From Falciphora oryzae (lineage: Eukaryota; Ascomycota; Sordariomycetes; Magnaporthales; Magnaporthaceae): DNA of 64,000 nt. Positions 62,528 through 64,000 of this stretch are shown piece by piece (the stretch's first letter is position 1; each line of letters opens with the position of its first letter). Where the stretch lies: positions 836,927 to 900,926 of the forward strand of contig JNVV01000008.1 of NCBI GenBank assembly GCA_000733355.1, in the 5' to 3' direction. The notes beneath the pieces were generated by a model. It saw nothing but the letters and a program-made list of their open reading frames with translations, did no database searches and was not told where the DNA came from. The position numbers were made by a program, and so were the translations under genes.

Positions 62528-64000
62528 ATGGACGCCTTCGCACGAGCGATTCCTGAGCTGCTGGCCAGGCAAGCTCCTCCCCCGGGCGCACCCAGCGCCG
62601 ACGACCCTGCGCAGGAGTTCCTCAAGCTGCTACGGGACCCCTTCAACAACTTGGTGAGCAGTATCCCACGTCTATGCAGTCATGGATTTCCCTCCTCGAT
62701 GCCCTGGGCCCCGTAACTAACTCCAGTTGCTTCTAATAGCTGCAAACCAAATCGCTGGTGTACTCTCTAGGTACCTCGATCGGCTTCACCGCAGGCATCG
62801 CGCTCACGTTCTCGCTCCTCCGGCCGTACAACGGCGTCGTATACGCCCCGAAACTAAAGCATGCCGACGAGGCACACGCTCCCCCGCCCCTGGGGAAGGG
62901 CATCTTCGCCTGGGTCGTCCCCTTGTGGAAGACGGACGAGAAGGACTTGGTGCGCCTAGTAGGCCTGGACGCCGCCCTGTTCATGCGCTTCACCAGGATG
63001 CTGAGGAATCTGTTCTTTGTCCTCGCCGTCGTCGGCTGCGCCGTGCTCATCCCCATCAATATCTCGAAGAGTACCGACGAAGACTTCATCATGAAGATCA
63101 CACCACGTGCCACTGGTTTCAAGACTTTTGACCAATGGCATACGGTTGGATTCGCCTACTTCTACACCTTCACAGTGTGTGGCTTTCTGTGGTGGAACTA
63201 TAGGAAGGTTCTGCAGCTTCGCCGCATCTACTTCCTGAGCGACGAGTATCAGAACAGTCTCCACGCTAGGACACTGATGGTATGCCATGCCGCTTTGCCC
63301 TGTCCCGTGAGATGACTTGTTGGGGCTTTGTGCGACCCCGGTGTGAGGGCTTGGACGCTATGTTGGGTTGTGAAAATGCTAACCAGCCGATACAGATGTA
63401 CGACATTCCGAAGGACAAGGCGTCTGACGAAGGAATTGCCAGAGTTATCGACTCGATCGCGCCCAACTCGTCGTTCTCTAGGACCGCCGTTGCCCGAAAT
63501 GTCAAGATTCTTCCCGAACTCATCGGCGAACACGAGAAAACGGTTCGGAAGCTAGAGGAGGTTTTGGCCAAATACCTCAAGGATCCCAAGAACCTGCCCC
63601 CGAAGCGACCGCAGTGCAAGCCGTCCAAGAAGGATCGGTCATACAACACGTACCCGAGGGGCCAAAAAGTCGACTCTATCGATTATCTGACGCAGCGCAT
63701 CAAGGACCTTGAGATCGAGATCAAGGAGGTCAGGGCCAGTGTCGATAAGCGGAACACCATGACGTACGGCTTTGCCTCATACTCTGACATTAGCGAGACA
63801 CACGCCATCGCCTTTGCGGCTCGCAAGAAGCACCCCATGGGAACAACCATCACCTTGGCTCCGAGGCCGAACGATATCATCTGGGACAACATGCCACTGA
63901 CAAAGGCAACCAGGAAACGACGCCGATTCATGATCTCTCTGTGGATCTTACTTCTAACGATTCTCTGGATCGGCCCTAACGCCTGCATTGCGATGTTCCT
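62528..64000 (+). CDS. CSC1/OSCA/TMEM63-like (DUF221) ion channel, 3'-truncated by window edge
   Basis: CDS join(62528..62653,62740..63279,63396..>64000), 423 residues visible. Introns of 86 nt (GTGAGC, ACTAAC branch site, AATAG) and 116 nt (GTATGC, GCTAACC branch site, TACAG) are both phase 0. After a 45-residue luminal/extracellular N-terminus, TM1 (SLGTSIGFTAGIALTFSLL) leads to KGIFAWVVPLWKTDEKDLVR and LVGLDAALFMRFTRML, a hallmark of the family. TM2 and TM3 follow, then the large cytosolic RRM-like domain with TLMVCH/MYDIPKDK and ASYSDISETHAIAFAARKKH. The last visible part (ISLWILLLTILWIGPNACI) enters the channel TM core. Family members are calcium-permeable, osmotic-stress-gated cation channels or lipid scramblases. 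The pore lies beyond the window. Confidence 0.93.

Overview
The window is from a filamentous ascomycete (Pezizomycotina, most likely Sordariomycetes). Its genes have short introns with GTRAGT-like donors and CTAAC/GCTGAC branch points, coding GC is high, and the gene set is typically fungal: an AA11-type LPMO, TFIIIC subunit Tfc6, an AdipoR/Izh receptor, TMA7, PRP4 kinase, DPM1, an ENA sodium ATPase and a CSC1/OSCA channel. I do not assign a species. I found no CRISPR, operon or prokaryotic signal.

Layout. 1-11 kb is compact and housekeeping-like: a left-truncated secreted LPMO (-), TFC6 (+), an AdipoR-like seven-helix receptor (-), the tiny three-exon ribosome-associated gene TMA7 (-) and the splicing kinase PRP4 (+). 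10.8-28.3 kb is a gene desert of about 17.5 kb that ends in one Ran1/Sks1-like protein kinase gene (28,348-30,153, +). A second desert of about 10 kb follows (30.2-40.0 kb). So one kinase gene stands alone in roughly 29 kb. Both deserts look balanced in composition, with no recognisable transposon. They are studded with poly(dA:dT) tracts of 14-28 nt, and the last 632 nt before the kinase ATG contain no ATG at all. This reads as a long regulated promoter and leader rather than junk, but that is inference.

40.0-51 kb carries a small secreted protein with dibasic sites (-), a PCI-like (SAC3/CSN8-PSMD8-eIF3K type) protein (-), DPM1 (-) and an ENA-type P-ATPase (-). 51-58.7 kb is gene-poor. It holds a 207-nt assembly gap inside a poly-A tract, a 29-bp tandem duplication, and a tRNA-derived SINE-like element with A and B boxes, a 22-bp inverted repeat, T-runs and a (TTGC)n tail. 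58.8-59.8 kb encodes an Ala/Lys-rich disordered, probably nuclear protein (+). The window ends inside a CSC1/OSCA (DUF221) channel gene (+).

Several gene models were rebuilt from splice signals: TMA7 with a 22-nt first exon, a missed first exon for the PCI-like protein, the receptor intron, three-exon DPM1, three-exon ENA, four-exon PRP4 with an unusually long 879-nt last intron, and the 16-nt first exon of the disordered protein. The most interesting points are the isolated kinase with its ATG-free leader between two deserts, and the SINE-like element. I see no clear evidence of a novel multi-gene system.
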